Source: Zopfochytrium polystomum (lineage: Eukaryota > Chytridiomycota > Chytridiomycetes > Chytridiales > Chytridiaceae). Taken from it: DNA of 64,000 bases. Shown in pieces: positions 21,689 through 33,214 of the stretch (positions within the stretch are counted from its first letter, which is position 1; each line of letters opens with the position of its first letter). The position numbers and the translations under genes are program-made. The notes under the pieces were generated by a model. That model saw only the letters and a list, made by a program, of their open reading frames with translations. It was not told where the DNA came from and ran no database searches. The DNA lies in contig JAIVFJ010000143.1 in assembly GCA_025765615.1 (NCBI GenBank), positions 62,001 to 126,000 of the forward strand, read 5' to 3'.

Positions 21689-23200
21689 GCAACAACCACA
21701 ACTGGCGTCAAGGGGGCAACAGCCACTGTGACAACAATGACGACTTCAATGATACACCAAAGTGACAATAACCACATTCTTTGGACACGTCACTATAACT
21801 TGCATGAGCATCACTTTCCTGGCCTTGTCTGCAGCAATGCTCTGCTTCAATCACTTAATGCTGATTTCTTAACTTCTCTTTCTAATGATTTTACCGATTT
21901 CCTCAAACTGACAACTCTCCTTCTTTCAAGCCTGTCAAGCCACCACTTGACTCTTACTGTCAATTATCCAACTCTCCTCCTGACAGTGCTCAAAGAAGTC
22001 ATCTACATGCATCCACCAAAAAGCCACGAGCGATTCACTCCTGATGAAAGAAACTAATCTGCAAACTCCCCAAGAGCCTCTATGGACTCCATCAATCTGG
22101 ACGAAACTGGTTCCTGACCCTTTGCAAGTTCATTGTCGAGAAACTCGGCTTCAATCAATCTCTTGCTGAGCCCTGCCTCCTCTTTCGAGTAGACCTCAGC
22201 AGCAAACATTTGAAATCATCTTTGTCTTTGTCGACAACATCAATGTCATGGCCAACACCCCAGCTCTTGTTGCAAAAATTGAGGATGCTTTTTGCGCTGA
22301 GTACAGCATGTCCCTCAAGGAAACCACTGGCAGCCAAGTGATTCGCATCCACCTCGAGCGCAACGCCAAAGGCATTTGGATGGGCCCAGACAAATACACC
22401 AGGACAATTCTCACTGAAGAGAAAATGTGGGACGACCTTGACATTGCATCAACTCCAATGTCTATCACCTTTATGCATGACGAAACGTCAATCAAACTCA
22501 GCGAGAGCAACTCAAGCTGGTATCGATCCACGCTCATGAAAATTCAATATCTTGCTACAGAAACTCAACCAGATTTTGCATTTGCAACAAAAGTACTCTC
22601 CCAGTTCCAACTGAAGCCACGCCAGTGCCATTGCAATGCACTCTGCCTCCTGCTTCATTACCTCTGAGGCACCTGGGACTACGGATTATTCTACAGGCGA
22701 AGCCACAAGCTGCTACGGCTCTTCACAAACAACACCCTTGAACCAGCTGCATACACTGATGCATCCTATGGGGGCAAACCTGGAGACCGCACATTGTGCA
22801 CTGGATATGTCGTTTTCCTCATGGGCGCTGCTGTCTCTTGGGTCTCACAAAAACAACATGGCATATCGCTTCCTCCATGGAGGCAGAACACTGCTCATTT
22901 TCTGAAGCCTTCCAAGAAGCACAATGGCTCCTAGCCTTATTATCAGAGTTGCAACTCACCACACAGCCGCCACTACCAATCCTCAAGGACAATCAATCTG
23001 CAATTGCACTAGTGCTCAACCCTCTCACACATGCTCGCACAAAGCACATTCATATATGTGCTCAATTCCTCCGACAAGGGGTAGCCACTGGAAAGATCAC
23101 TGTACGCTACGTTCCAACCAGCAACCAGATATTCTCACAAAACCACTCTTGACGTCTCAGCACCAGCAACTGACCTCACTACTTGGCCTCCAACCCTGAC
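21689..23200 (+). pseudogene. Ty1/copia reverse transcriptase and RNase H remnant
   Basis: Fragments in several frames correspond to the 3' half of a copia pol. YMHPPKSHERF near 22010 stands where RT has its E(V)YM(x)QPPGF segment; KLPKSLYGLHQSGRNW follows at about 22060; FVDNINV near 22230 occupies the catalytic YVDD position with the second Asp changed to Asn. The RNase H part shows YTDASYGGKPGDR (about 22755), SMEAEH (about 22870) and DNQSAIAL (about 22990), ending in a VRYVPTSNQ and DILTKPL stretch at 23105–23150. Frameshifts and stops occur throughout, so it is dead. Gag, protease and integrase are not present here. Confidence 0.85.
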
Positions 23201-23288
23201 TTTTCAAATACCCTTTCAGTTGAAGCCTCAGATGCTAACGCACGCTTTGCATAACGGGTGCTACACCTATGGCCATTGTGCAGGGGGG

Positions 23289-23668
23289 TGTTAGGCAGAA
23301 CTGACTGGTTAGCAGCAAGAGGCACAAGACGAACCCAAACCTATTGTGACTGTCAGTTATTGTTCTCATGATGTCCATGGGAGAGTGAGCCACTGCCAAT
23401 GCAGACCTGAGCGCTGGCTTGTGCTGATGACAAATACTCCAAGTATTGAGTGGAACAGAAACCCGGTGTCAACCGTTTTCCTCCTCCTCTGCTCAAGCAG
23501 ATAATATAGGAGAGGTTTTTACCCTGTGCCGGTCACGCTTGCCTAGCAACTATTACAGCTTGCATACCATCATTATGTATCAATTATTCATAACAGAGTT
23601 TTTCTCTTTCTCTCCATGTTGGGGAGAAGGACCACCCACAAACACACATCTCCACTTCATTACTATTT
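23289..23668 (+). repeat. Probable 3' LTR of the copia remnant
   Basis: Begins TGTTAGG immediately after a purine tract (CAGGGGGG, 23281–23288) that looks like the polypurine tract. Its end is not exactly defined; the last ~130 bases (from 23527) recur at 35592–35728. An internal ORF is meaningless. Confidence 0.65.
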
Positions 23669-24147
23669 ACATCCTTTCTTTGTAACATATGGCTTCAATC
23701 CAAGAGGAGATTTTCTGGGACAAGAGACCTATCCAATGTCGAAGCTCCTGCTGCGGCTTCACACTTGCATAACTCAGGAACATCAGCACCTTCCTGGACT
23801 CTACCCTGAAGAGAGCCCAAGTTGCAGAAGAGGCCTGAAAGGGGGAGATGATGTTATGAATTACCCTCTGAACGTCTGGAACCTTCTAGAACATTCCTTC
23901 ATGGAACCTTGTGGAACCTTCTGGAACCTTCTTTGCTTTCCTGACTTGTCTTGTTGTCATTGGTATCATTGGTATCATTGTACTACTAATTGCTCTTTCT
24001 GGAACCTTCATTGAGTCTTGACCTCAAAAGGTATAAAAGGGGGATGGAGGACCTGTCCCATCCCTCAAGTGAATTATTGTTTCCAATACAATCATCACTC
24101 CTCTCAGTTCCTTGTCTGCCTTGTCCTGTCCTGCTCTGTTCCTGACA
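23669..24147 (+). mobile_element. Ty3/gypsy 3' fragment with complete LTR
   Basis: 23669–23851 matches the integrase-coding region of the element at 31–35.6 kb (compare about 34843–34990 and 35462–35492) with an internal deletion. It joins an LTR at 23852–24147 that starts TGTTATGAAT and ends TTCCTGACA (296 bp, TG…CA). A TATAAAAGGGGGATGG promoter box lies at 24031. This is the only complete LTR of this family in the window. Confidence 0.85.
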
Positions 24148-25041
24148 TCACCTTTGCCAATCCTGTCTCTCGGCGTGCTGCAGGGAGCGTTATTTTTCAA
24201 GGTGGATCCCAATCAGATTTGAACTTCCATAGTCTCAGTTCTGTCAACCTGAGAAACCTTGCCGCCCAACTGCAACCCAGTCCAGCGTAGTTCAGTGGAC
24301 GGCAGCGAGGCATCATTGAGTTAGACTGAATTCAGGAGGCTCTGGATGTTCATCCGGACAACAGCAGCAATGGCTACTTTTTTGTCAACACTTTTCTTCA
24401 ATGAAATAAAAGTCATTATTCCCGATGCAACTTGAATTCCAGTGACAAGTCAGCTAGAGTGCTCCTCTGCGGTTGATTGGGTCCAGTCACCGTACAGTAG
24501 TTGTCCCATCTGATGGTCCGGTCAGGTGCATTCAGTTTCGCAGGAGCCCCATAGAGCACATCTCCCAACACAGATCTTCAATCTGGCAACCCCCAATGTG
24601 GAAAACAACCTTGTCAGTTCAGTTTTTTCTGTAACATATGGAGAGATCGAAAATCTGGCCGTCTCTTAAAGGATCGAGGAAATTTGCGATGAAAAATGCC
24701 GCTATCAACCCACCACCCACCTGGGCCTCAACAACGCCAGCAACCCGCACCTCTCCGGCATTCTCTCTTTGCACTCGTGGTCGGGGCGGCGGCAGCGGGG
24801 GGACTTGGCTGACCGACCGGCGGGCGTCAGGTGTGGTCCGATGGCTGATTAATATTGTTGGTGCAGCTGCAGCGACCAAACGGAGCAACAAAAGTGGTGT
24901 GGGGTCCACCAGGGTGGCTGTGGACGCCACACCACACCACCACCGCTTTGCCAGACTTTCCGGATCACCTACCTCCACCACCGCAAACGCGAAAAAGCTG
25001 AGCTGCCAAAGCCTCTCCACCCGCAACCCACTCCAGCGTCC
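24148..25041. other. Flank between repeats and channel gene
   Basis: Contains unique sequence, the right copy of the 42-bp inverted repeat (24651–24692) and the presumptive promoter and leader of the gene starting at 25042. No gene recognised. Confidence 0.4.
24651..24692 (+). repeat. 42-bp dispersed repeat, right copy
   Basis: Inverted relative to 16565–16606 with three mismatches; see that entry. Confidence 0.85.
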
Positions 25042-26948
25042 ATGCGCGCCATATCCAACCGCACCCGCGCTTCCCTCCTCCTCGCCGTCGCCGCGGCCGC
25101 CCATGCGGTTGCAGCCCAGACGCTCCTCACAGCCGCCGCGAACGCGACAACAGGCTTCCCCGACGGCTTCAGCATCAACACCACAGCGTCCGTCCAACTC
25201 GCGACGCAGTACCTGTTCAGCAACCCGGCGAGGCCGTACTACAAGCTCGACCCGCCGTACATCTCGCCCTCGACCGGTGAGGTCATCGATGCAGACGCCA
25301 GCACCACGATTGCCGTGGAGCTGGACGTCAACCGGATTTACGGCGTCGAGCCAAAGTCCAGCTCTTTTATTGTGAGGATCCGCGCATGGATTGCGTGATT
25401 ACTCGAAGCTTACGTTGGTTCGCTCACCCCCATTCCCTCCCCTTTTCTCACCCTCCCTTACCTCACCGCTTTCACGAACCTTTTTCGATTTTTTTCGTTG
25501 TTCCTTTTTCTTTCAAGCTGGACATGATGGTTACGCTCTACTGGGTAGATCCCAGGCTGGCATTCCAAAACCCCAATCTTGCGCTGGAGGTGGACCCAAG
25601 CCTCCCTTGGACGCCAGTCATTTCGTTCTCAAAGCTCGCCATCGACACGGCCAACGTGCCCAATCCCATTTTCGAGGACCTTTACATTTTTTCCGACGGG
25701 TCGGGAGGTGTACTCTGGATAAGGGTGAGAAGACTCCAACTGTGGGACGCTTGCTCCCCAAAATCAATGTACCTTCTCACCTCACCCTCATCACAACTAT
25801 ATTATTTCATCCCAATCCCACCTCCCACCTCCCACCTCCCCCTCCCCCAGCAACTCGTCCTGCCGTTCTCATCGAAATACAACCTCCACGGCTTTCCGTA
25901 CGACAATCAAACCCTTTCCGTCTCGCTCACTCTCGGCAAGGGAGACAGCGGCCGTCTCTTTTTGACACTGGTCGACGCCGACTTCATGGCAGACAGCTTT
26001 TCGTCCCTGTGGACCGTAAGTTATCCTCCACGTTCTTGTTTGGGGGCGGTGGGGAAGTCCAACGCCACAAATAACTCACCGGTCGTGTCCCGTCTCTTCT
26101 ATTCAGTTGACCAACAACCAGAGCACGGTTAATAAGGCGGGCGAGGCTACGTTCTCATTTGAAATTTCTCGTGTGCCCTCTTCGTACATCACCCGATATA
26201 TGTAAGCGAAGATTGCGGGGGGTAGGGGAGGGCATTTCTTTCAAACCAAGGGAAAATGCTGATCAAGGTACACCGCCTTGTGTCCCGGCCGTCAATCCAG
26301 CCTTCCAATGGCAATCCTCAGCCTCGTCAGCTGCACCACCTACTTTGTCGAGCCTTCGGCATTCCCGCCGCGGTTCACGGGCATGGTCGCCCTCATGCTG
26401 TCTGTCGTCACACTGAACGTGGTCGTGGCCCAAGAGCTTCCCAAAGTACGATGTAAGGGAGGGTTTTTTTTCGTTTTCTTTGTTGGTACCTGCGGCGTTC
26501 GCTCACTCCCGTCTGCCCCCCACAAGACCTGACGACCATGGATGCGTTCATCATCACAACATTTCTTTACGTGTTCTTCTCGCTCGTGGCGTCAACCCTG
26601 TGCTACGCTCTCCACACGTACGTAACCCAAACCTGCTTTCCCCGACCTCCCCCCCACCTCCCCCCCACCTCCCTTCACCTCCACACTTAGACCTCTTCGC
26701 CGACTTACCGCTCCCCTCCCCCAGGTGGAAATACACCGTCGCGTCCGCCGCGCTGCAAGCGTTCCTCCGGGTGACGGTGACGGTGTCGGTTGCCGCTCAA
26801 CTTTGGGCTTGTGTTTGCGATGAACAAGAGGTGGTTTTCGATATCTGCCGCGCTGTGCGTGGCGGGGCTGGTGCTGGCGGTGCCAGTGGGCGTTGGGCTG
26901 GCGTATTTGGAGGTGTCGAAGCTGAGAACGAGGCAGTTGGGCCGGTGA
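25042..26948 (+). CDS. Pentameric ligand-gated ion channel (Cys-loop/Pro-loop family)
   Basis: Eight exons: 25042–25371, 25518–25724, 25851–26015, 26107–26201, 26268–26452, 26527–26617, 26725–26770, 26829–26948 (1,239 nt, 412 residues). Seen: signal peptide (1–25); an extracellular beta domain with VTLYWVDPRLAF and W-rich strands; the family hallmark Pro loop GFPYDNQT at about 193–200; then M1 (after SYITRYM), M2 (PPRFTGMVALMLSVVTLNVV, ending AQELPKV), M3 opening with YLTTMDAFIITTFLYVF, and M4 (WFSISAALCVAGLVL) near the C-terminus. The two Cys that flank the Pro loop in animal receptors are absent (Ser and Leu), as in prokaryotic members. The M3–M4 linker is very short, also bacterial-like. 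The last intron (26771–26828) is weakly supported; without it a one-base shift would be needed to reach M4. By family knowledge it forms a plasma-membrane pentamer opened by a small ligand or protons. Confidence 0.8.
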
Positions 26949-27650
<702 letters not shown>

Positions 27651-28216
27651 ATGCGTGCGGTTTGCACACTGCATCCTCAGACTCGTTGTCGTCGCCGTCA
27701 TCGTCGCGCTCGCCGCCGCCGCCGCCGCCGCCGCCATCGAGAGGTGACGTCTTTTCGTCCCTTCTTCACAGCTAACAAACGAAAAGCTGAAACGTACACC
27801 CTCCTTCCCCGCGGCTCGCCTCCTCTCGCAGCCCCCAACCGACCGACCTCCACCGGCGGCGACGGACACACCGGCCGCCGGCGGCCTTCCGGTTCACAGA
27901 CGTCAGCCAGCTGTTGGACCCCATCGAGGAAGCCAGCCAGGAGGACGACGGCAGTAGCCACGGGGGGTCCCCGCACGCGGGTGGTGGTGCTGCCTGGGCT
28001 TGGAGCCGTCACGCGGCGGCGAGGCCCTTCCAGAGCCCGACAACCGCTCTGGTTGAATGTCCTCCCCAAGCGCTTTTTTTTTCCTTTTGTTTTTTTTTTT
28101 TTTTTTTTTTTCTTTTTGGAAAACAACGTCAACTTACAACAGGTTTTTGTATTTCTGGGTCTTCGCCTTCCACTTTCCACATCCAGCCGGCTGACCTTCC
28201 TGTTCCTTCGCGCTAG
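27651..28216 (+). other. Possible small secreted-protein gene, start disrupted
   Basis: A signal-peptide-like stretch, LRLVVVAVIVALAAAAAA, is encoded at about 27676–27729 and runs into a donor AG|GTGACG at 27741; a CAG acceptor at about 27830 continues in matching phase into FRFTDVSQLLDPIEEASQED. However, the hydrophobic frame has no ATG. The ATG at 27651 is one base out of frame, so the gene is either broken, mis-sequenced or has another first exon. Both strands are GC-rich and repetitive here. Treat as a lead, not a gene call. Confidence 0.25.
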
Positions 28217-28260
28217 AGTCATCCTTCAAGCTTTTCTTTTTAAGCGCCTCCTCGCCCACT

Positions 28261-28901
28261 TTATCGCTTCTTCCTTCCACCACCACCACCAGAAGTGCGA
28301 CCACCGCCGCCACCACCACCACCACCACCAGAAGTCCGACCGGCACCACCTCCGCCGCCACCACCGCCGCCGGTCTTTCCGTACGGGTAGTACGAGCCGG
28401 AGGCGGTAGCGGGCTTGTTGGGCTTTGCCTCAAAGGTCAGTGGGACCTTAAACACCTGTTTCGCGGTGCTGGCGATCCTGCTGCCCCAGCTACCACTGGA
28501 AGCCGGCTTTGAAGCGGAGGAAGAGGCGGGCGGCTTTGTCGGCTTGAGAAAGTCGCCGGGCTGCCGCCGCCCGCCGCCCGACGAGGAGGAGGAGGAGGAG
28601 AAGGACGACGACGCAGATCCGTGGCTGCTGCCTTCGGAAATGGACGAGAGGTGCGATTTTTGTCGGTCGAGACCGAAAAGGTTGAGGGGGTTGGCGCGGC
28701 GGTGGAGCGGGGCGGCGCGGAGGCTAAGGGGTGGGTTTAGTGATTCTGCGGGAAGAGAGGACGGGGCGGTATTCACCTGTCTGGGGCGGCGGCGGCGGCT
28801 GCGGCGGTCGGCAGTGCGACGGCGGCAAAGGCGACCACGACTAGGGCGAGAGCGAGGGCGAGGATCCACACCCTCGCTACAAGGGCTGCGACGGTGCGCA
28901 T
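28261..28901 (-). CDS. Small secreted Gly-rich basic protein
   Basis: Two exons, 28901–28777 and 28723–28261 (588 nt, 195 residues), joined through GTGAAT…CCTTAG with matching phase. Residues 1–39 are a strong signal peptide or anchor (ILALALALVVVAFAAVAL core). The mature part has a Ser-rich segment followed by KVPLTFEAKPNKPATASG and ends in a run of Gly broken by AGRTSG and RTSG and finishing GGRKKR. No catalytic domain. Gly-rich, cationic secreted proteins of this kind are usually wall or matrix components, which is inference here. The start at 28901 is the ATG that makes the signal peptide; the longer frame from 29127 is lysine-rich read-through of homopolymer. Confidence 0.65.
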
Positions 28902-29486
28902 TCCCGGCGGTAAGGTTGCGTTGTTCGGCGACAAGGGGAAGGTAGGAAGGAAGGAAGTAAGGAAAGGGAGCGAGCTGAGCGTAGGCTGTTCCCTTTGTGA
29001 CGCTGGCTGGCTGTTGGAACGGGTCTTCGGTTTTTCGGTGTTTCTCTTTTTTTTTTTTTTTGTTTGATTGCCCTTTTTCCTTTTTTTTTTTTTTCGGGAG
29101 ACAGAAAGCTTCCTGTGTTACGCGCAATATATATTGCGCGTCTATATTCGAACAGGCGTTTCTGTCTCTCCTCTCTGTCTCTCTGTCTGTCTGCCCTCTC
29201 TCTTCGATCGTTTGACCTCCGGCACGGCAGGGGGCGGACGTTGTTTGGATGCTTGGTCAAGCTAGGTTTTTGTTTTTGACTGAATTTGATTGATTTGTTG
29301 GTTGTTTGTGGCGCAAGAAAAAAGGGACAGATTTGGCAAGGGGAAACAGAAGGGAAAGAAAAAAGAGAAAAACACGCCCCCTGAAACACTCCATGGAGAC
29401 AGACACTAATCGTCGACAGGGGGCTAAGCACACGCGTTTTCGTTGGGCGCAGCACACAAACTTTTGCACTACAGAGACAGAGAGAT

Positions 29487-29549
<63 letters not shown>

Positions 29550-30497
29550 AGAGAAAGAGACAAGAGAACAAAAAAGCAGACCCGACATCCGCCGGATTGG
29601 GCGGATGTCCGCTATGACCTGGTAAGTGAGTTGAGCGAGCGAACAAAGAAGAGAAGAAAAAACGCGAGAGAGAGAGAGAGAGCGAGAGAGAGAGAGTCAA
29701 GGAGAGAGAGGGACAGGGAGGGAGAGAGAACTATGAGAGTGGGACAGGCCTTAGAAGTCGCTCCAACTTTTTGCGTCCCCAACGCAACGCATAGTAAAAA
29801 GCGTTTGGAGAAAAAAAAAAGGAAACATTGAAAAAACGTGAAAGACATTTGACAAGGCGTGATCTCACAAACAGACGCCCACTCAGGGTTAGCACGCCTG
29901 CCCGTTCATTATTATTAGTAGGAATCTCTATTTGACGGAAATCACCAAATCCAGTCGAATATTTTTTATTATTTTTTCTCCAGTCACAAGTCACTATTCC
30001 TTACATTTGATCACAATTTCAAGGCTCTGCTAATTTTTTCCGACTTTTCCGAACGATTTAACACATTTTCTATTAATTGCAGTGACGTTATCACTTTGGT
30101 CTGTCAGTTTTTGCTCTATTGGCTCGATTTTTGCTTCACGTATTTTCTATAACCACTTGAGGAACCTCTGTCGATTTCGCACTCCTGGCTATCTCGTACG
30201 AGTCTCAGCGAAGTTTCAAAGTTGGGAGCTTCGTTTCAGCCTTCCCAAGGGCTGGATCACGCGAACTTCTCGTTGGGAAGCAATCTCCTCTTCCTATGAT
30301 TCGATTTGGCTAATACTTTGCACACTTATTTCCGACTATATCTCGAATTTACCCTCCAATTTCAGTCCGGTTTAGGACATTTTGATAGACTTGGAGTATC
30401 GCGCTTACATAGATGGCGGAATTATGAGAAACGCGTTTTTCAGGACGCCATTTGGAGGATGGATGGTACTTATCAAGATCTAATTGCATACAGAATT
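28902..30497. other. Low-complexity intergenic region
   Basis: T-rich runs at about 29048–29095, GA microsatellites at 29475–29570 and 29660–29725, then AT-rich unique sequence to 30497 with no recognised gene. The last part may belong to the retroelement whose protease remnant follows on the minus strand. Confidence 0.45.
29475..29570. repeat. (GA)n microsatellite
   Basis: Imperfect GA run of about 95 bases; a second, more interrupted run occupies about 29660–29725. Confidence 0.9.
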
Positions 30498-31083
30498 TCA
30501 GCTCTCTATCTTGAATCGTCCAGGTGTTGCAATGCCACAACTGCTTCTCAACACCTTTGTTTTGCAGTATTTTGCAACAGCCTTGTTCAGTTGGGAGATG
30601 TTGGTCTCGTTACCATCGTTGACACGCTGGTAAGAGATGAGAGGGGTTTTAAACCATATTGTGACTCCACGGGGAGTCTGAGCCTTCCACATTAGGGCAT
30701 CATGTTCAAAAGAGATAATGGTGTGAAACTCTTTAAGGACAGGTGTTCCAAGAATGACTGCATGGGGACAATGAGGGATGACAGAGAAGCGGAACCATTT
30801 TGCACAGGCATCCCTTCTTCCAAAGTTGACCTTCACGTAAACATGACCCAAAATAGGCACTTGTCCGCCTATTCCTTTATTCATGGCAGGTCGACTCAAA
30901 GGAGTCATTACAGGTGATTTGCGTAGCTTCTCCAGAAATGCAGTAGTGACAACATTGTGATTGGAGCCAGTATCAACCAGGCAGTCAGGAAGAATACAGC
31001 CCTGGACCCAGGCTGAAACGCAGGCTACTGTTGCAATGTGGTTGTCGAGACTGACATAAGTCTCCAGATATGCGCTTGGGCGT
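30498..31083 (-). pseudogene. Retropepsin remnant of a second gypsy-type element
   Basis: Minus-strand frame (open from 31190) with the aspartic-protease active-site motif CLVDTGSNHNVV near 30965 and a second hallmark, AVILGTPVL near 30795. The spacing fits a retroviral-type protease monomer. Upstream it runs directly into the truncated LTR of the plus-strand gypsy element at about 31083, so its gag side is lost; downstream there is no reverse transcriptase in frame. It differs clearly from the protease of the plus-strand element and keeps the catalytic Asp. Confidence 0.7.
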
Positions 31084-31276
31084 ATCATTGGTATCATTGC
31101 ATTACCAATTGTTCTTTCTGTAACTTTCTTTGAGTCTTGACAAGTAAGACTCTGAAAAGGTATAAAAGGGGGATGGGGGACCTGTCCCATCCCTCAAGTG
31201 AATTATTGTTTCCAATACAATCATCACTTCTTTCAGTTCCTTGTCTTCCTTGTCCTGTCCTGCCCTGTTCCTGACA
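31083..31276 (+). repeat. 5' LTR of the gypsy element, truncated
   Basis: Matches 23957–24147 of the complete LTR, including the TATAAAAGGGGGATGG box (31161) and the CCTGACA end. The first ~100 bases are missing. Confidence 0.85.
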
Positions 31277-31316
31277 CCATAATTCACTTCACCCCCTCCT
31301 ACTACTCCCTGCCGTC

Positions 31317-32220
31317 ATGTCTGACCCAAACAACACCTTCCCTGATGCAACTGCCTTCCAAGCCTTGATGGACCAATTACAAGCCCTTTCAAGACAGACA
31401 CCTTCACCAGCAGCACCAGCTTCAACAACAACTTCACCAACAAGAACATCAAGCTCTTCCCCTGCCCCAAACCAACCAAGCAACAGAGCCCAAGGTTCCC
31501 AGCACTGACAAGTTCACTGGCCTGGCCAAAGATCTCAGGAACTTTATGGCCGCTGTGAAGAATGTCTTCCTTCTCCAACCTTCAAGATTTCCCAGTGAGC
31601 AAGTCAAGGTTCTTTTCACAAGCACCCTCCTGTCTGGTCAAGCTCAATCATGGTACAGATCTCTCCCAAGCACACCCACCACCCTGCAAGAGCTCTGGGA
31701 GGGGCTGGAAGCTACCTTTGGTGACCCCTACGCATCTTGGACAGCAAGATCCAAGCTCAAGCATATCAAGCAAGGAAAGCAATCTTGTGTGGCCTACACC
31801 AACCAATTCAAGCAACTAGCCAGAGACTCTGGATGCAATGATGCAGCTCTGATGGAGCTGTACCATGATGGTCTCCATGAGTCCATCCAAGTCATGCTCT
31901 CCCAGTCTCTGCACATCCCTGAGACCTTGGAAGAGTACATTCTCCTTGCCATCAAGATTGACAACAGACTCTTCTCCAAGAGGCTGAAGCAAAGACAAGT
32001 AGGAACTACATCAAGGCTTACCCCAGTCCCTCAAGCTCTTACAGTTCCTGAACCCATGCAAGTGGATGCAGTTGAGACACTTCCTAAGGGTCCTCTGAGC
32101 CAAGAGGAGAAAACAAGGAGGGCCCAGCAGGGACTGTGTTTCTACTGTGGCTCCAAGGTGCATGCTGTCAAGGACTGCCCAAGGAAGAAGCACCCAAACT
32201 CCCAGGTCCAGGCTCACTGA
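31317..32220 (+). pseudogene. gag of the gypsy element
   Basis: An N-terminal frame from 31317 (Pro/Ser/Thr-rich) stops at 31508; the capsid-like part is in another frame from about 31480, with FLLQPSRFPSEQVKVLF and a tryptophan-containing QSWYRSLP segment typical of Ty3 capsids. It ends with a CCHC zinc knuckle, CFYCGSKVHAVKDC, at about 32134. The frame change near 31500 means at least one indel. Confidence 0.85.
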
Positions 32221-33205
32221 GGGGCAATTCCCTGGACCCTCCTCCAAGCTGCCCCTGTTTCATCACCACCACCAGCACCACAAACACCTCAGATTCCAAG
32301 CCCCACCAACTCACCATGGATGTCAAGATTCAACTCTCACCCAAGTCAACCATCACAACCAAGGCCCTTATCAACTCTGGATCATCCTGCAACATCATTG
32401 ATGCCACCCTTGCCAAGTCTTGTGCCATTCCCACCATCAAGATTTCCACACCCCTCAAGGTCCACTTTGCCAATCATGCTCTGTTCAAGGAAATCGGCCA
32501 TGAAACCAAGCTAAACCTCCACATCCAAGACTTTCCACCATCCATGGTCAACCTGGAAGTATTGGATCTTGGCTCACCCACATTCTCTGTCATCCTGGGA
32601 TTACCATGGCTGCAAGCCCAGAACCCTGCCATTGATTGGGTCACTGGTCAAGTCCAACCTCCACCAATTGGAACAGTCACCCAAAACTCAAGTAAGCCTC
32701 CAAGTCTCATGCTTGCAAGTCCTTGATTCAAGGTTCACAGCCAGCCAAGACTCAAGTTCCACAGTTCACAGTTCACAGTCAAGATTCATCTAGAGCTCAT
32801 AGAGCTCACAGTCATGGCCAAGACTCTAGTTCACAGAACCCACAGTCAAAGATTCAAGAACCACAGTTCACAGTCCACATTCAAGATTCAAGTTCCACAG
32901 CTCACAGTCTTTGCCAAGAACAGAACTCTCAGTCAAAGATTCAAGAATCACAGTTTCCAGTCAATAATTCATGCCCCACTGCTAAAGAGCACAGGAACTT
33001 GGACCCATCAGACCTTTTGCTGGCATCCAAGCTACCAAAAGAATATCTCCCTTATGCTGATGTGTTTTCCAAGACCAAGGCAGACGTGCTACCAGCTCAG
33101 AGGCCTTATGACTGTGAAATCCCACTCAAGGATGAAACTTGCAGCCCACCTTTCAAGCCACTGTACCACCTCTCTCCACCAGAAGCCAAGGCCCTCCAAG
33201 AATAG
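32221..33205 (+). pseudogene. Protease region of the gypsy element
   Basis: Retropepsin-like segment with INSGSSCNIID near 32370, where the catalytic Asp of D(S/T)G is replaced by Asn, and VILGLPWL near 32590. A spacer rich in a degenerate repeat of CACAGTTCACAGT and AAGATTCAAG words follows (32725–32960). The frame then resumes with a linker (LPKEYLPYADVF) and ends in a stop at 33203 just before RT. Confidence 0.8.
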
Positions 33206-33214
33206 ATTGAAGAA

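Noticed and set aside
16565..24692. Terminal inverted repeats of a DNA transposon
   Set aside because: No transposase is found between them, the interior consists of LTR-type remnants, and no target-site duplication is seen.
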